This document shows, piece after piece, positions 37,548-46,356 of a stretch of DNA of 64,000 nucleotides. How positions within the stretch are numbered: position 1 is the first letter of the stretch; each line of letters opens with the position of its first letter. The notes beneath the pieces are model-generated. The model worked only from the letters and a program-made list of their open reading frames with translations, was not told where the DNA came from and did not search any database. The position numbers and the translations under genes are program-made. The stretch comes from Alteromonas profundi (GTDB taxonomy: Bacteria > Pseudomonadota > Gammaproteobacteria > Enterobacterales > Alteromonadaceae): positions 1-64,000 of the forward strand of contig NZ_JAAAWN010000001.1 of assembly GCF_010500865.1 (NCBI RefSeq). Reading direction: 5' to 3'.

Positions 37548-37575
37548 GGAGGAATTTTTGTTGGGCTGCGTATTA
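37548..37575 (+). promoter_or_regulatory. Candidate ECF-sigma promoter of the TonB-dependent receptor gene
   Basis: GGAGG (37548-37552), 14 bases, TGCGTATTA (37567-37575), 37 bases before the receptor start and directly after the FecR stop codon. It matches the element before the sigma gene in both boxes and in exact spacing; the spacers share a T-rich TTTTGTT segment. The following bases GTAA are shared too. Confidence 0.65.
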
Positions 37576-37612
37576 GTAAAAGGGAACACAATACAATACT
37601 AAAGGAGCAGCC

Positions 37613-40600
37613 ATGACGTTGCCAAAAACCACAACAAGTGCTTTAGCCTTGTGTATTGCGCTTGCACTAGGTTCAAGCGCTCACGCACAACATATCGATG
37701 ATATCTCAATTCAATCCACCTCGTTAGATAGCGCACTGCTGTCGCTAGCAGAGCACAGCAATATACAAATTCTGTTTTCTGATAAGCGTATACAGCAACT
37801 TTCATCACCGCCATTGACAGGCAGCATGGACGTACAAGATGCTTTATCTTACCTACTCAAGGGAACGGGATTTACGTTCAAAAAAACGTCGAAAAGAACG
37901 TATATCGTTACCCCCATGGAGAACCAGCAGGCCCCGGTGCAAAGGGCTGATTCTCCCTCTTTGCAAGAGGGCGACACGACCGCGAACGTAGAGACAAAAG
38001 AAGCCAGCGTTGAGCGCATCCAGGTAACGGGTTCAAACATACGCGGTATGCAAGATACTGGCGCACTGCCTGTTACTACTATGTCTGCAGAAGACATCGA
38101 AGGCTTGGGATTAAGCAGCGGCGCGGAAATTTTAGCTGAATTACCCCAACAGGGGGCAGTAAATTTTAATAGCGAGCGTGTGGTTGGCGGGGTTAACGAC
38201 GCACGGGGCGATGTTTCTTCAGTTAACCTAAGAGGGATAGGTACAGGTTATACCCTCACGTTGCTCAACGGTAGGCGTCTTGTTTTGCATCCGGGTACGC
38301 AAGCTGAAAACCTTGTGCCTGTCACCACAGTAAACTCAAACACACTGCCGGTTAAAGGGGTAAAGCGCGTTGAAGTGTTACGAGACGGAGCGGCAGCTAT
38401 ATACGGAACAGACGCCATTTCAGGAGTAGTTAACTACGTATTAGATGACAAATACACGGGTGGGGAACTTCAAGCCCAATATGGCAATAGTAAGGGCACA
38501 AGCCGTGACCAAATCAATTTATCAGGCGCTGCTGGTTGGTTGTTCAACGACGATAAAAGCCATATCACATTCAGTGGTGGCTACTATCACCGCGATATGG
38601 TTATGGCAAGCGAGCGCGATTATGCCGCTAGCTCAGATTTACGTAATTTCGATGAACTAGGCAGTGATTTTATAGGTGACACTCAGCTGGATAACCGCAC
38701 TACCACCACCCCGTGGGGAGAATTTTCATCGGATAGTTTAGGCACTTTTCATTTGCAGCCTAGCAGTTATGGCGATTGTAGCGGGCAGGTTAGCGATGAT
38801 GTTTGCGCCTCTTCAGGTTCCATACCCCGAGATCTAAGGTTTGATTCTAATGCCCAGCGTAGTTTGAGTTCGCAAGTTGATAGACTAAATCTATATGCGT
38901 TAGCAAATCACTACATTAACGATGACATAGAAGTTTACGCAGAAGGCCTATATTACTCAGCAACCGCTAAACGCATTCGGGAACAATCAGGTAATTTAAC
39001 TGCGCAACGATTTACGGTTGCCGCAGATGCTTTTTACAATCCATTCGGTGAAGAAGTAACAGTACGCCGTTATCGTCCTATAGATACAGGGCCGCGCAAC
39101 ATTGAAGTTGATGACTATAGCTATCGCTTCCTTGCTGGAACCCGTGGTTACCTTGGCAATTGGGACTTCGATTCCGCTGTGCTTTACTCAAAAGCTAACA
39201 CCCTAGATTCGGCGAATCGGATCAACACTACCTCGTTCCAGCAGGCTGTAAATAGTACTGATGCAAGTACAGCATACAACATTTTTAGTGGGGCAAGCCT
39301 GATAAGCCCAAACTCAATTGATGATACCGAGGTTTCTCAAAGTGTAATTGACAGCTTTACCATTGATGTAGAACGTGAATCCGAAACCGAATTGGCCTCT
39401 ATTGATGCAAAGATTTCGCGGCCCGATTTATTTAGCCTTCCGGCTGGCGATGTAGGCTTCGCTGCAGGGCTTGAATATCGCTACGAAAGCTTCTTTGATA
39501 AACGAAGCGATGCCTTAAACGGCGCCCTGTATTTTACCGATTTAGTAAGCGGTACGTCGACGGAAATTGCAAGCCAAGTGTTAGGTAGTAGCCCCACTCC
39601 CGATGCCAGCGGGAGTAGAAATGTAGTGTCTGCGTTTGCTGAATTCGCGGTCCCGTTACTTGTTGATAAACCTTTCATTGAAAGTTTAAATATGCAAATT
39701 GCGGGTCGCTATGAGGATTTCTCTGATGTGGGCAGTATTTTTAAACCAAAAGTAGCAATGGCATGGACGGTAAACGAAAACGCAATGATACGCGGTGCGT
39801 ATTCTGGCGGTTTTAAAGCCCCTGGTTTACCGCAAACTACAGCGGTTGATGTGGCGCGTTCTAATACACGAAGCGACCCATTGACGCAAACTCGCCGTGG
39901 CACGCTTGAGCTTAGAAATGGTAGCGATAGCTTGAGTCCAGAAGAAAGCGAAAACTACTCTTTAGGAGTGGTGCTTACACCAATGAAAGATCTCACATTA
40001 ACCGTGGATTGGTGGGAAATTCAGCAAGAAAATACGGTAGGGATCTTAAACAGCCAGACCTTAATTTTATATGATGCGCTATTACGTAGCCAAGGGAGCG
40101 AATACGAAAATGTGGTACGTGACGAAAATAATGAGATTATCTATATTCGTAACGACTACACAAATTTACTGCCTAGGGAAATCTCGGGTATTGATTATAG
40201 CGCAGACTATCGTTTTGAAACCGAGGTTGGCAAGTTTTCTATAAAACTCAGCGCAGCGAATTTAAGGAAGTTTGACCAAGGTACCGATAGCATCACAGAT
40301 AGGGTGCTTGAGGCCCAAGCAGCGGGCAATGAAGCCCTTTTGTACGACGCAGAACAGGTCTCAGTTTCAGGTACAAGCGGAAGCCTAATTCGCCAAAACG
40401 AGCGTCCTAAATGGCGGGCGAATGTATCTTTAGGTTACAGCAAAGATGCATGGCGTGCGGGGGTTAAGTATCGTTATGTGAGCGATGTTGAAGATACCAG
40501 TTTAAATTACACTAATGATGACGGTGATTTAGTTAACTACATTATTGATGATTGGTCGACACTAGATGCCTATGTGAGCTATCGCTTTAGCGAAGATGCC

Positions 40601-40750
40601 CTGTTTAGCGGGCGCACTAAGGTCACTGTCGGTATGCGAAATCTCACCGATGAGGCCCCGCCTTTTACTGATGAAACCTTTGGTTACAGTAGTAGCTTAC
40701 ATTCCTCGTTAGGGCGCTACACCTACGTAACGGTAAATCACAAATTTTAA
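37613..40750 (+). CDS. TonB-dependent receptor (transducer) with STN signalling domain
   Basis: A 1045-residue outer-membrane receptor. Signal peptide 1-25 (LALGSSAHA). The STN domain at about 28-102 (IDDISIQSTSLDSALLSLAE, LLKGTGFTFKKTSKRTYIV in pieces) identifies it as a signalling transducer. A TonB-box-like segment VERIQVTGSNIRG (about 133-145) precedes the plug (NLRGIGTGYTLTLLNGRR, VEVLRDGAAAIYGTDAISG in pieces); the 22-stranded barrel fills the rest and ends in the aromatic strand YVTVNHKF. The plug is of the type common in marine bacteria for peptides or carbohydrates and not specific to siderophores. With the sigma factor and FecR upstream and a carboxypeptidase downstream, a peptide-like ligand is likely. 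Confidence 0.93.
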   Translation: MTLPKTTTSALALCIALALGSSAHAQHIDDISIQSTSLDSALLSLAEHSNIQILFSDKRIQQLSSPPLTGSMDVQDALSYLLKGTGFTFKKTSKRTYIVTPMENQQAPVQRADSPSLQEGDTTANVETKEASVERIQVTGSNIRGMQDTGALPVTTMSAEDIEGLGLSSGAEILAELPQQGAVNFNSERVVGGVNDARGDVSSVNLRGIGTGYTLTLLNGRRLVLHPGTQAENLVPVTTVNSNTLPVKGVKRVEVLRDGAAAIYGTDAISGVVNYVLDDKYTGGELQAQYGNSKGTSRDQINLSGAAGWLFNDDKSHITFSGGYYHRDMVMASERDYAASSDLRNFDELGSDFIGDTQLDNRTTTTPWGEFSSDSLGTFHLQPSSYGDCSGQVSDDVCASSGSIPRDLRFDSNAQRSLSSQVDRLNLYALANHYINDDIEVYAEGLYYSATAKRIREQSGNLTAQRFTVAADAFYNPFGEEVTVRRYRPIDTGPRNIEVDDYSYRFLAGTRGYLGNWDFDSAVLYSKANTLDSANRINTTSFQQAVNSTDASTAYNIFSGASLISPNSIDDTEVSQSVIDSFTIDVERESETELASIDAKISRPDLFSLPAGDVGFAAGLEYRYESFFDKRSDALNGALYFTDLVSGTSTEIASQVLGSSPTPDASGSRNVVSAFAEFAVPLLVDKPFIESLNMQIAGRYEDFSDVGSIFKPKVAMAWTVNENAMIRGAYSGGFKAPGLPQTTAVDVARSNTRSDPLTQTRRGTLELRNGSDSLSPEESENYSLGVVLTPMKDLTLTVDWWEIQQENTVGILNSQTLILYDALLRSQGSEYENVVRDENNEIIYIRNDYTNLLPREISGIDYSADYRFETEVGKFSIKLSAANLRKFDQGTDSITDRVLEAQAAGNEALLYDAEQVSVSGTSGSLIRQNERPKWRANVSLGYSKDAWRAGVKYRYVSDVEDTSLNYTNDDGDLVNYIIDDWSTLDAYVSYRFSEDALFSGRTKVTVGMRNLTDEAPPFTDETFGYSSSLHSSLGRYTYVTVNHKF

Positions 40751-40822
40751 CTTAGCCGAATGCCGTTCCTGATAGCCCCCGTTGGGTATACCTAATTGGG
40801 ACGGCAATTTCATGGAGATATT

Positions 40823-42001
40823 ATGTATCGATTTTCAGTATTGTTTTGCGCGTTTTTTATGCTTTTCACCTCGTCAAATGTCGCTGCATGCGAGTTTGAT
40901 GAAGTCACATTTAAGGCCGATTTTGCGGCGGCAAGTTTAGATAATTGTGAATTGAACGATAGTGGTGAGTATGTACTTACTTTTCTGCCGGAAGATAAGC
41001 CTATTAATCCTAGCCCTTGGTATTATTTCAGTGTTACCGCTAGTCAGCCCGAAGCCATACAGGTGATATTAACGTTTGACGGATTTTCGCCACGCTATCT
41101 ACCTAAAGTAAGTCATGATAAGTCCCATTGGACCTATTTGCCCTTTGATACAAAGGGGGATGGCATGACAATAACGCTCAACGCCAGCCCAAAGCCGCTT
41201 TACGTTGCCGCGCAAAAACCGGTGTTAAACCAGCACTATACTGCGTGGATGGCGGATGCAGCAAAGCAGTTTGATATTCAGCGAGTGACGTTAGGCCAGT
41301 CGGTAGAGGGGCGGGATATAGCTGGCTTTACATTAGCAAAAGAAAGCAATACTGAGTGGGTTATTTTTGTTGGGCGTCAGCATCCCCCTGAAGTTACAGG
41401 TGCGGTGGCAATGTTTTCGTTTTTGGAGCAATTTTTAACTACGACCAAAAATGCGCCTGCATTTTTATCGCGTTTTAATGTTCTTGTAGTACCTAATATT
41501 AATCCAGATGGAGTTTTCCACGGTCATTGGCGTCACAATTTAGGGCACAAAGACTTAAACCGCGATTGGAACGTTTTTGCCCAACCGGAAACCCGTGCAG
41601 TAAAAATTTACCTTGATGGGATCACCGACGCTGGTGGGAAAATAGTAATGGGGATGGATTTTCACTCCACTCACAATAATGTGTTTTATACTATCCCGCA
41701 AACTGAAAGCATTGCTCCTACTCCCATGGTAGTCACATGGCTTGATAGCTTACAGCAGCAAACTAAAGGGGTGTTTAAAGTGGTAGATAAGCCTGGCACA
41801 TCACCAGGTAAAGGCGTGTTTAAGCAGTTTATGGCAGATGTATATAACGTTCATGGGGTCACCTATGAAGTAGGAGATAACGAACCGGACGAAAAAACAC
41901 GCTATGTCGCTCGGCATGCTGCAAATACGTTAATTGATATATTGCTTGCTACAAAACCTGAAGACTTTATGCTGCAAACGTGTGGTGCCAATGAATGTTG
42001 A
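40823..42001 (+). CDS. Secreted M14-family zinc carboxypeptidase
   Basis: About 392 residues. Signal peptide MYRFSVLFCAFFMLFTSSNVAA. An N-terminal beta domain (about 22-135), as in cytosolic-carboxypeptidase-like M14 enzymes, precedes the catalytic domain. Zinc ligands are His187 and Glu190 (RQHPPEVTG) and His281 (MDFHSTHNN); substrate-binding Asn-Arg is in HKDLNRDWN (Arg247) and the catalytic glutamate is Glu349 (VTYEVGDN). All key residues are present, so it should remove C-terminal residues from peptides in the periplasm. Start ATG 40823, with GGAGA 5 bases upstream. It follows the receptor gene by 72 bases with no terminator between, so it probably processes what the receptor imports. Confidence 0.88.
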   Translation: MYRFSVLFCAFFMLFTSSNVAACEFDEVTFKADFAAASLDNCELNDSGEYVLTFLPEDKPINPSPWYYFSVTASQPEAIQVILTFDGFSPRYLPKVSHDKSHWTYLPFDTKGDGMTITLNASPKPLYVAAQKPVLNQHYTAWMADAAKQFDIQRVTLGQSVEGRDIAGFTLAKESNTEWVIFVGRQHPPEVTGAVAMFSFLEQFLTTTKNAPAFLSRFNVLVVPNINPDGVFHGHWRHNLGHKDLNRDWNVFAQPETRAVKIYLDGITDAGGKIVMGMDFHSTHNNVFYTIPQTESIAPTPMVVTWLDSLQQQTKGVFKVVDKPGTSPGKGVFKQFMADVYNVHGVTYEVGDNEPDEKTRYVARHAANTLIDILLATKPEDFMLQTCGANEC

Positions 42002-42407
42002 TGATTAAGTGAAATTAGCGAAGGGCTTAGATAATCAAGATACCTGAAAACAGGCATTTAAGCGTATGTAGCAGTGAGCTTTTCAAATAACAATGTTTTA
42101 ATGTTTAACAAGAATTTGGGTGAAATTCGCCCAAATTCTTGATTTCATTTCAAACCCTCAAAAATTCATATCTTAGAGCGCATATTAATTTATTGCTTAA
42201 ATATCAGTAAAACCTTGTGTTTATAAGGGCTTTTCTTTTATCATTTGCGGTCGAAAATTTAGTAAAATCTCGTGAATTCTTAGGTGTGTGAAAAAAAGCC
42301 CCTAAGTTGCTTTCATGACAAGCCATATGATGCCACGACGCAAGCGTGATAAAACCAGTATAAGTTTGTGTTACACATCATAACTATCCAAACCTGGAGA
42401 AATGTGG
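42002..42407. other. Intergenic region between the signalling module and petABC
   Basis: About 400 AT-rich bases without a gene. The one striking element is the large dyad at 42109-42141. The petABC promoter must lie in the rest; I cannot assign it. Confidence 0.6.
42109..42141. other. Large hyphenated palindrome upstream of petA
   Basis: CAAGAATTTGGG (42109-42120) and its exact complement CCCAAATTCTTG (42130-42141) flank TGAAATTCG, which itself can pair GAA with TTC. The whole 33 bases are an almost perfect dyad. The following ATTTCATTTC is too weak a T-run for a confident terminator call. It could end the receptor-carboxypeptidase transcript or bind a dimeric regulator. Confidence 0.6.
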
Positions 42408-43040
42408 ATGAGCAATGTATCTGTAGATGCAACAGAGTCTGCACACAATGATAACCAGCCAGAAAACAACACTCGTCGTCGGTTTTTGACCGTTGCCACG
42501 TCAGTCGTTGGTGGTGTAGGTGTTGTTGGTGCTGCAGTGCCTTTTATTGCGTCCTGGAATCCAAGCGCTAAAGCGAAAGCGGCCGGTGCTGACGTTGAAG
42601 TTGATATCAGCGGGATTGAGCCTGGACAATTAGTACGTGTAATGTGGCGAAGCAAGCCTGTATGGATTGTTCGACGCACGCCAGAGATTCTTGAAGAATT
42701 AGCTGCGCACGAAGATAAGCTTAAAGATCCAAACTCTGAAGCAGAGCAACAGCCTACGTTTGCTCAAAATCGTTTCCGTTCAATGAAAGAAGAGTACCTG
42801 ATTCTTGTGGGTATCTGTACTCATTTAGGGTGTTCTCCACAGCACCTTAAAGACGGCGCTTTTGAAGAAGTGGTTGAAGGCGTGCCTGATGGTTTCTTCT
42901 GTCCATGCCACGGTTCAAAATTCGATATGGCCGGGCGTGTATTCCAAAACGTACCTGCACCATTGAATTTGGTGGTACCGCCTTATCAGTTCGTTGATGA
43001 TACTAATATCATCATTGGTTCAGAAGCGGAGGCTGTATAA
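42408..43040 (+). CDS. petA: Ubiquinol-cytochrome c reductase, Rieske iron-sulfur subunit
   Basis: About 210 residues. The N-terminal NTRRRFLTVATSVVGG in pieces is a twin-arginine signal-anchor, and the Rieske cluster motifs are CTHLGCSPQH and CPCHGSKFD. It carries electrons from quinol to cytochrome c1 in complex III. I choose ATG 42408 because the TGGAGA ribosome site (42395-42400) is well spaced for it and touches the ATG at 42402. It begins petABC; petB follows after one base. Confidence 0.96.
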   Translation: MSNVSVDATESAHNDNQPENNTRRRFLTVATSVVGGVGVVGAAVPFIASWNPSAKAKAAGADVEVDISGIEPGQLVRVMWRSKPVWIVRRTPEILEELAAHEDKLKDPNSEAEQQPTFAQNRFRSMKEEYLILVGICTHLGCSPQHLKDGAFEEVVEGVPDGFFCPCHGSKFDMAGRVFQNVPAPLNLVVPPYQFVDDTNIIIGSEAEAV

Positions 43041-43041
43041 T

Positions 43042-44307
43042 ATGAATGGTTTTCTAGCTTGGATTGAAGAACGTATCCCTATGATGCGTGTGGCGAATAT
43101 GCACGCCATTCAGTATCCTGCTCCCCGCAACATGAACCTTTGGTATGTGTTTGGGTTCCTCGCCACCATTGTATTGGTTAATCAAATTGTTACTGGTATT
43201 TGGTTAACGATGAACTTTGTCCCTACTTCTGAAGGGGCATTTAAGTCTGTTGAATACATTATGCGCGAAGTCGACTACGGTTGGATTATTCGCTATATGC
43301 ACAGTACAGGCGCATCGGCGTTCTTTATTGTGGTTTATCTGCATATGTTCCGTGGCATGATTTACGGTTCGTACCAGAAGCCTCGTGAGCTTCTATGGGT
43401 GTTTGGTATGTTTATTTACCTAGCACTTATGGCGGAAGCATTTATGGGTTATGTGTTGCCATGGGGACAAATGTCCTACTGGGGTGCACAGGTAATCGTA
43501 TCATTGTTTGGCGCTATCCCTGTAGTGGGCCCTGATCTTGTTATCTGGCTGCAGGGTGACTACGTTATCTCTGGTGCTACGCTAAACCGCTTCTTCGCCT
43601 TACACGTTATCGCGTTACCGCTTGTTATCGTTATTTTAGTGTTTTTACATATTATTGCGCTTCACGAAGTGGGGTCGAATAACCCAGACGGTATTGCAAT
43701 TAAACACAAGAAAGGCTCACTGCCTGAGTCAGAAAAAACCAAATACAAAATTCATGAGTATTATACAAGCAAGTACGATATTGCTGATGATGTATTGCCA
43801 TTCTTCCCACACATAGTGTTAAAAGACTTAGTGGCTTTCTGTGTGTTCTTGGCCTTGTTTACTTATGTACTTTTCTTTGCCCCTGAAATGGGCGGTAAGT
43901 TCCTTGAACATCCTAACTTTGAAATAGCTAACCCGTTGAAGACGCCTGAGCATATCTTCCCAGTTTGGTACTTCACGCCGTTCTACGCCATTTTGAAAGC
44001 GGTACCTGACAAACTATTTGGGGTATTGGCCATGTTTGGTGCTATTGCAGCCTTGTTTGCGTTACCTTGGTTAGACCGAGGTCGTGTGAAGTCGTGGCGT
44101 TATCGTTGTGGTTTGCACAAAGTAAACCTTATTGTGTTCGCTATTGTGTTTGTTTTCCTAGGTTACCTAGGTGGTACACCACAAGAGAACTGGAAGATTA
44201 TCGCTTCGCAAGTAGCAACGGTTATGTACTTTGGTTTCTTTGTTGCTTTGTTCCTATACAGCAAAAATGAAAACACCAAGCCTGTACCAGAGAGGATCCC
44301 TAAATGA
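43042..44307 (+). CDS. petB: Ubiquinol-cytochrome c reductase, cytochrome b subunit
   Basis: A 421-residue integral membrane cytochrome b with about eight helices. The haem-ligating histidines sit in helices B and D (GWIIRYMHSTGASAFF, LHMFRGM and NRFFALHVIALP, FLHIIALHEVG); the PEWY-like quinol site reads FPVWYFTPFYAIL. The start is ATG 43042, directly after the petA stop. The stop overlaps petC by ATGA. Confidence 0.97.
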   Translation: MNGFLAWIEERIPMMRVANMHAIQYPAPRNMNLWYVFGFLATIVLVNQIVTGIWLTMNFVPTSEGAFKSVEYIMREVDYGWIIRYMHSTGASAFFIVVYLHMFRGMIYGSYQKPRELLWVFGMFIYLALMAEAFMGYVLPWGQMSYWGAQVIVSLFGAIPVVGPDLVIWLQGDYVISGATLNRFFALHVIALPLVIVILVFLHIIALHEVGSNNPDGIAIKHKKGSLPESEKTKYKIHEYYTSKYDIADDVLPFFPHIVLKDLVAFCVFLALFTYVLFFAPEMGGKFLEHPNFEIANPLKTPEHIFPVWYFTPFYAILKAVPDKLFGVLAMFGAIAALFALPWLDRGRVKSWRYRCGLHKVNLIVFAIVFVFLGYLGGTPQENWKIIASQVATVMYFGFFVALFLYSKNENTKPVPERIPK

Positions 44308-45038
44308 AAAAATTGATGTGCTTTTTAGCATTCTTCCTACCTGGGGTAGCGTTTGCCGCTGGTGGAAACGTGCATCTAGATGAGGCACCTATCGACTTAT
44401 CAGATAAGGCGTCTTTGCAGCGTGGTGCGCAGTTGTTCATGAACTACTGCTTAGGCTGCCATTCAATGCAGTACCAACGCTATCAACGCACTTTTGCTGA
44501 TTTGGGTATTCCTGATGAGCTAGGTGAGCAGTATTTGCAGTTTACCGGTGACAAAGTCTCAGACTATATCACTCGTGCTATGCCAGAAGCGTCAGCGGCA
44601 GGTTGGTTTGGAGCAGCTCCGCCAGACCTAACCCTTGTCGCTCGTGTGCGCGGCGAAGACTGGATATACACGTACCTTCGCTCGTTCTATGTTGATGAAA
44701 GTCGCCCATTTGGTGTGAATAATACTGTGTTCCCAGAAGTGGGTATGCCACACGTATTACAACCCCTTCAAGGCACGCCTACGCGTACATATGAAGAGCA
44801 TATGGTTGACGGCGAAAAAGTTAAGCGTTACGTAGGCATCAAATCAGATGGTACGGGCGCACTTTCACCGGATGAGTACGACCAAGCTGTTGCAGATATT
44901 GTTAACTTTTTGGAGTACACCGGTGAGCCAGCCAAGCTTGAGTCGCACAGGATTGGTAAGTGGGTATTAGCGTTTATCGCAGTGTTGTTTGTATTTGTTT
45001 ACTTACTTAAGAAAGAATACTGGCGAGAAGTGCACTAA
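44304..45038 (+). CDS. petC: Ubiquinol-cytochrome c reductase, cytochrome c1 subunit
   Basis: A 244-residue membrane-anchored c-type cytochrome. Signal peptide MKKLMCFLAFFLPGVAFA, haem motif CLGCH (about 49-53), a methionine ligand region in MPHVLQPLQG, and a C-terminal anchor (WVLAFIAVLFVFVYLL). It passes electrons to soluble cytochrome c. A strong terminator follows. Confidence 0.96.
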   Translation: MKKLMCFLAFFLPGVAFAAGGNVHLDEAPIDLSDKASLQRGAQLFMNYCLGCHSMQYQRYQRTFADLGIPDELGEQYLQFTGDKVSDYITRAMPEASAAGWFGAAPPDLTLVARVRGEDWIYTYLRSFYVDESRPFGVNNTVFPEVGMPHVLQPLQGTPTRTYEEHMVDGEKVKRYVGIKSDGTGALSPDEYDQAVADIVNFLEYTGEPAKLESHRIGKWVLAFIAVLFVFVYLLKKEYWREVH

Positions 45039-45063
45039 TTCGCATAGAATTATGTATAATATG

Positions 45064-45089
45064 AAAGGGGGCATCTCGCCCCCTTTTTT
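45064..45089 (+). terminator. petABC terminator
   Basis: AAAGGGGGC-ATCTC-GCCCCCTTT stem (45064-45086) followed by TTT. Confidence 0.93.
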
Positions 45090-45148
45090 GGCATTTAAAA
45101 TTCGCCCATTATATTGGGTTTAACTAGTTTCTCGACGGAGGAAAATGA

Positions 45149-45781
45149 ATGGCCGTAGCCGCGAATAAACGTTCTATTATGACGTTGTTCTCTGACACAA
45201 TCGATATTTACAGTCACCAGGCGCGTATTGTGTTGGCAGAAAAAGGTGTGGGTGTTGAAATCAGCTACACAGATCCTAGCAATCTGCCAGAAGATCTGCT
45301 GGAGCTTAACCCTTACGGTACCGTTCCAACGCTTGTTGACCGTGAGCTGGTGCTATATAACTCGCATATCATCATGGAATACCTAGATGAGCGTTTTCCG
45401 CATCCTCCATTGATGCCGGTATACCCTGTGTCTCGTGGTCAAAGTCGTCTAATGATGCACCGCATTGAGCAAGATTGGTACTCGCTAGCTGCCCGTATTT
45501 TCCGTGGAGAAGGCGATGTAGAATCTACACGCAACGATTTACGCGAAGCGTTACTGGCACTTGCTCCTGTATTTGGCGAAATGCCTTATTTCATGAGCGA
45601 AGAGTTCAGCTTAGTTGACTGTTATCTCGCACCGCTATTATGGCGCTTACCAGCTTTAGGTATTGAGCTAAATGGCGCGGGTAGCAAAGAAATCAATGCT
45701 TATATGAACCGTATTTTCTCACGCAGTTCATTTAAAGCATCGTTGACTGACCAGGAACGCGAGATCCATAACCCGCTATGA
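45149..45781 (+). CDS. sspA: Stringent starvation protein A
   Basis: A 210-residue GST-fold protein that binds RNA polymerase and affects acid and stationary-phase gene expression. The N-terminal thioredoxin-like part (MTLFSDTIDIYSHQARIVLAEKG in pieces, PYGTVPTLVDRELVLYNSHIIMEYLDERFPHPP in pieces) and helical C-terminal part are complete. No catalytic GST residue is expected in this family. Start ATG 45149, 7 bases after GGAGG. The stop overlaps sspB (ATGA). The pair after petABC is a conserved arrangement. Confidence 0.96.
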   Translation: MAVAANKRSIMTLFSDTIDIYSHQARIVLAEKGVGVEISYTDPSNLPEDLLELNPYGTVPTLVDRELVLYNSHIIMEYLDERFPHPPLMPVYPVSRGQSRLMMHRIEQDWYSLAARIFRGEGDVESTRNDLREALLALAPVFGEMPYFMSEEFSLVDCYLAPLLWRLPALGIELNGAGSKEINAYMNRIFSRSSFKASLTDQEREIHNPL

Positions 45782-46236
45782 CATCCATGACGTCTAATCA
45801 GCCCTATTTGTTGCGGGCCTTTTACGAGTGGATCGTGGATAACGACTTAACTCCTTATATGGTTGTCGATGCAACCAACGAGTTAGTTGATGTGCCACAA
45901 GAGTTTGTTAAAGACGGCCAAATTGTGCTTAACGTATCGCCGAGTGCGTGCGTTAACTTTATGCTTGATTTAAATGGTATCTCTTTTCAGGCTAGATTTG
46001 GTGGGCAACCCCGTCGGTTAAGTATGCCCTGTGAAGCTGTTATGGCTATTTATGCCCGTGAAAACGGTGCAGGTACAGTGTTTGCTACCGAAGAAGAAAT
46101 GGCGAAGAATACAACTGATCCTGCGCCATCTCAGCCCCAAGGTCCTGCGTCGCTTGACGATAATGACATAACTGATAATTCAGACGCGCCCGTGCCGCCC
46201 AAAAAGGGTAAGCCTACGCTTAAAATTATTAAGTAA
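45778..46236 (+). CDS. sspB: ClpXP protease specificity-enhancing factor SspB
   Basis: A 152-residue adaptor that delivers ssrA-tagged proteins to ClpXP. The folded substrate-binding domain (about 5-110: RAFYEWIVDNDLTPYMVVDA in pieces, NVSPSACVNF, FQARFGG) is followed by an acidic, Pro/Asp-rich flexible linker and the C-terminal ClpX-binding tail GKPTLKIIK. Translationally coupled to sspA. Confidence 0.95.
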   Translation: MTSMTSNQPYLLRAFYEWIVDNDLTPYMVVDATNELVDVPQEFVKDGQIVLNVSPSACVNFMLDLNGISFQARFGGQPRRLSMPCEAVMAIYARENGAGTVFATEEEMAKNTTDPAPSQPQGPASLDDNDITDNSDAPVPPKKGKPTLKIIK

Positions 46237-46242
46237 TTAATA

Positions 46243-46276
46243 CTGACTTTCTGCTTCTGGGCAGAAAGTCAGTTTA
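46243..46276 (+). terminator. sspAB terminator
   Basis: CTGACTTTCTGC-TTCTGG-GCAGAAAGTCAG stem (46243-46272), 12 bp, then TTTATCG. The T-run is short but the stem is strong. Confidence 0.8.
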
Positions 46277-46356
46277 TCGTGATTTTTTCGTGATATTTCT
46301 GTGATAAATTCCCGCCACTATTTCCTTCGAGCTTTATCAACAAAGAAGGAAAAGCC

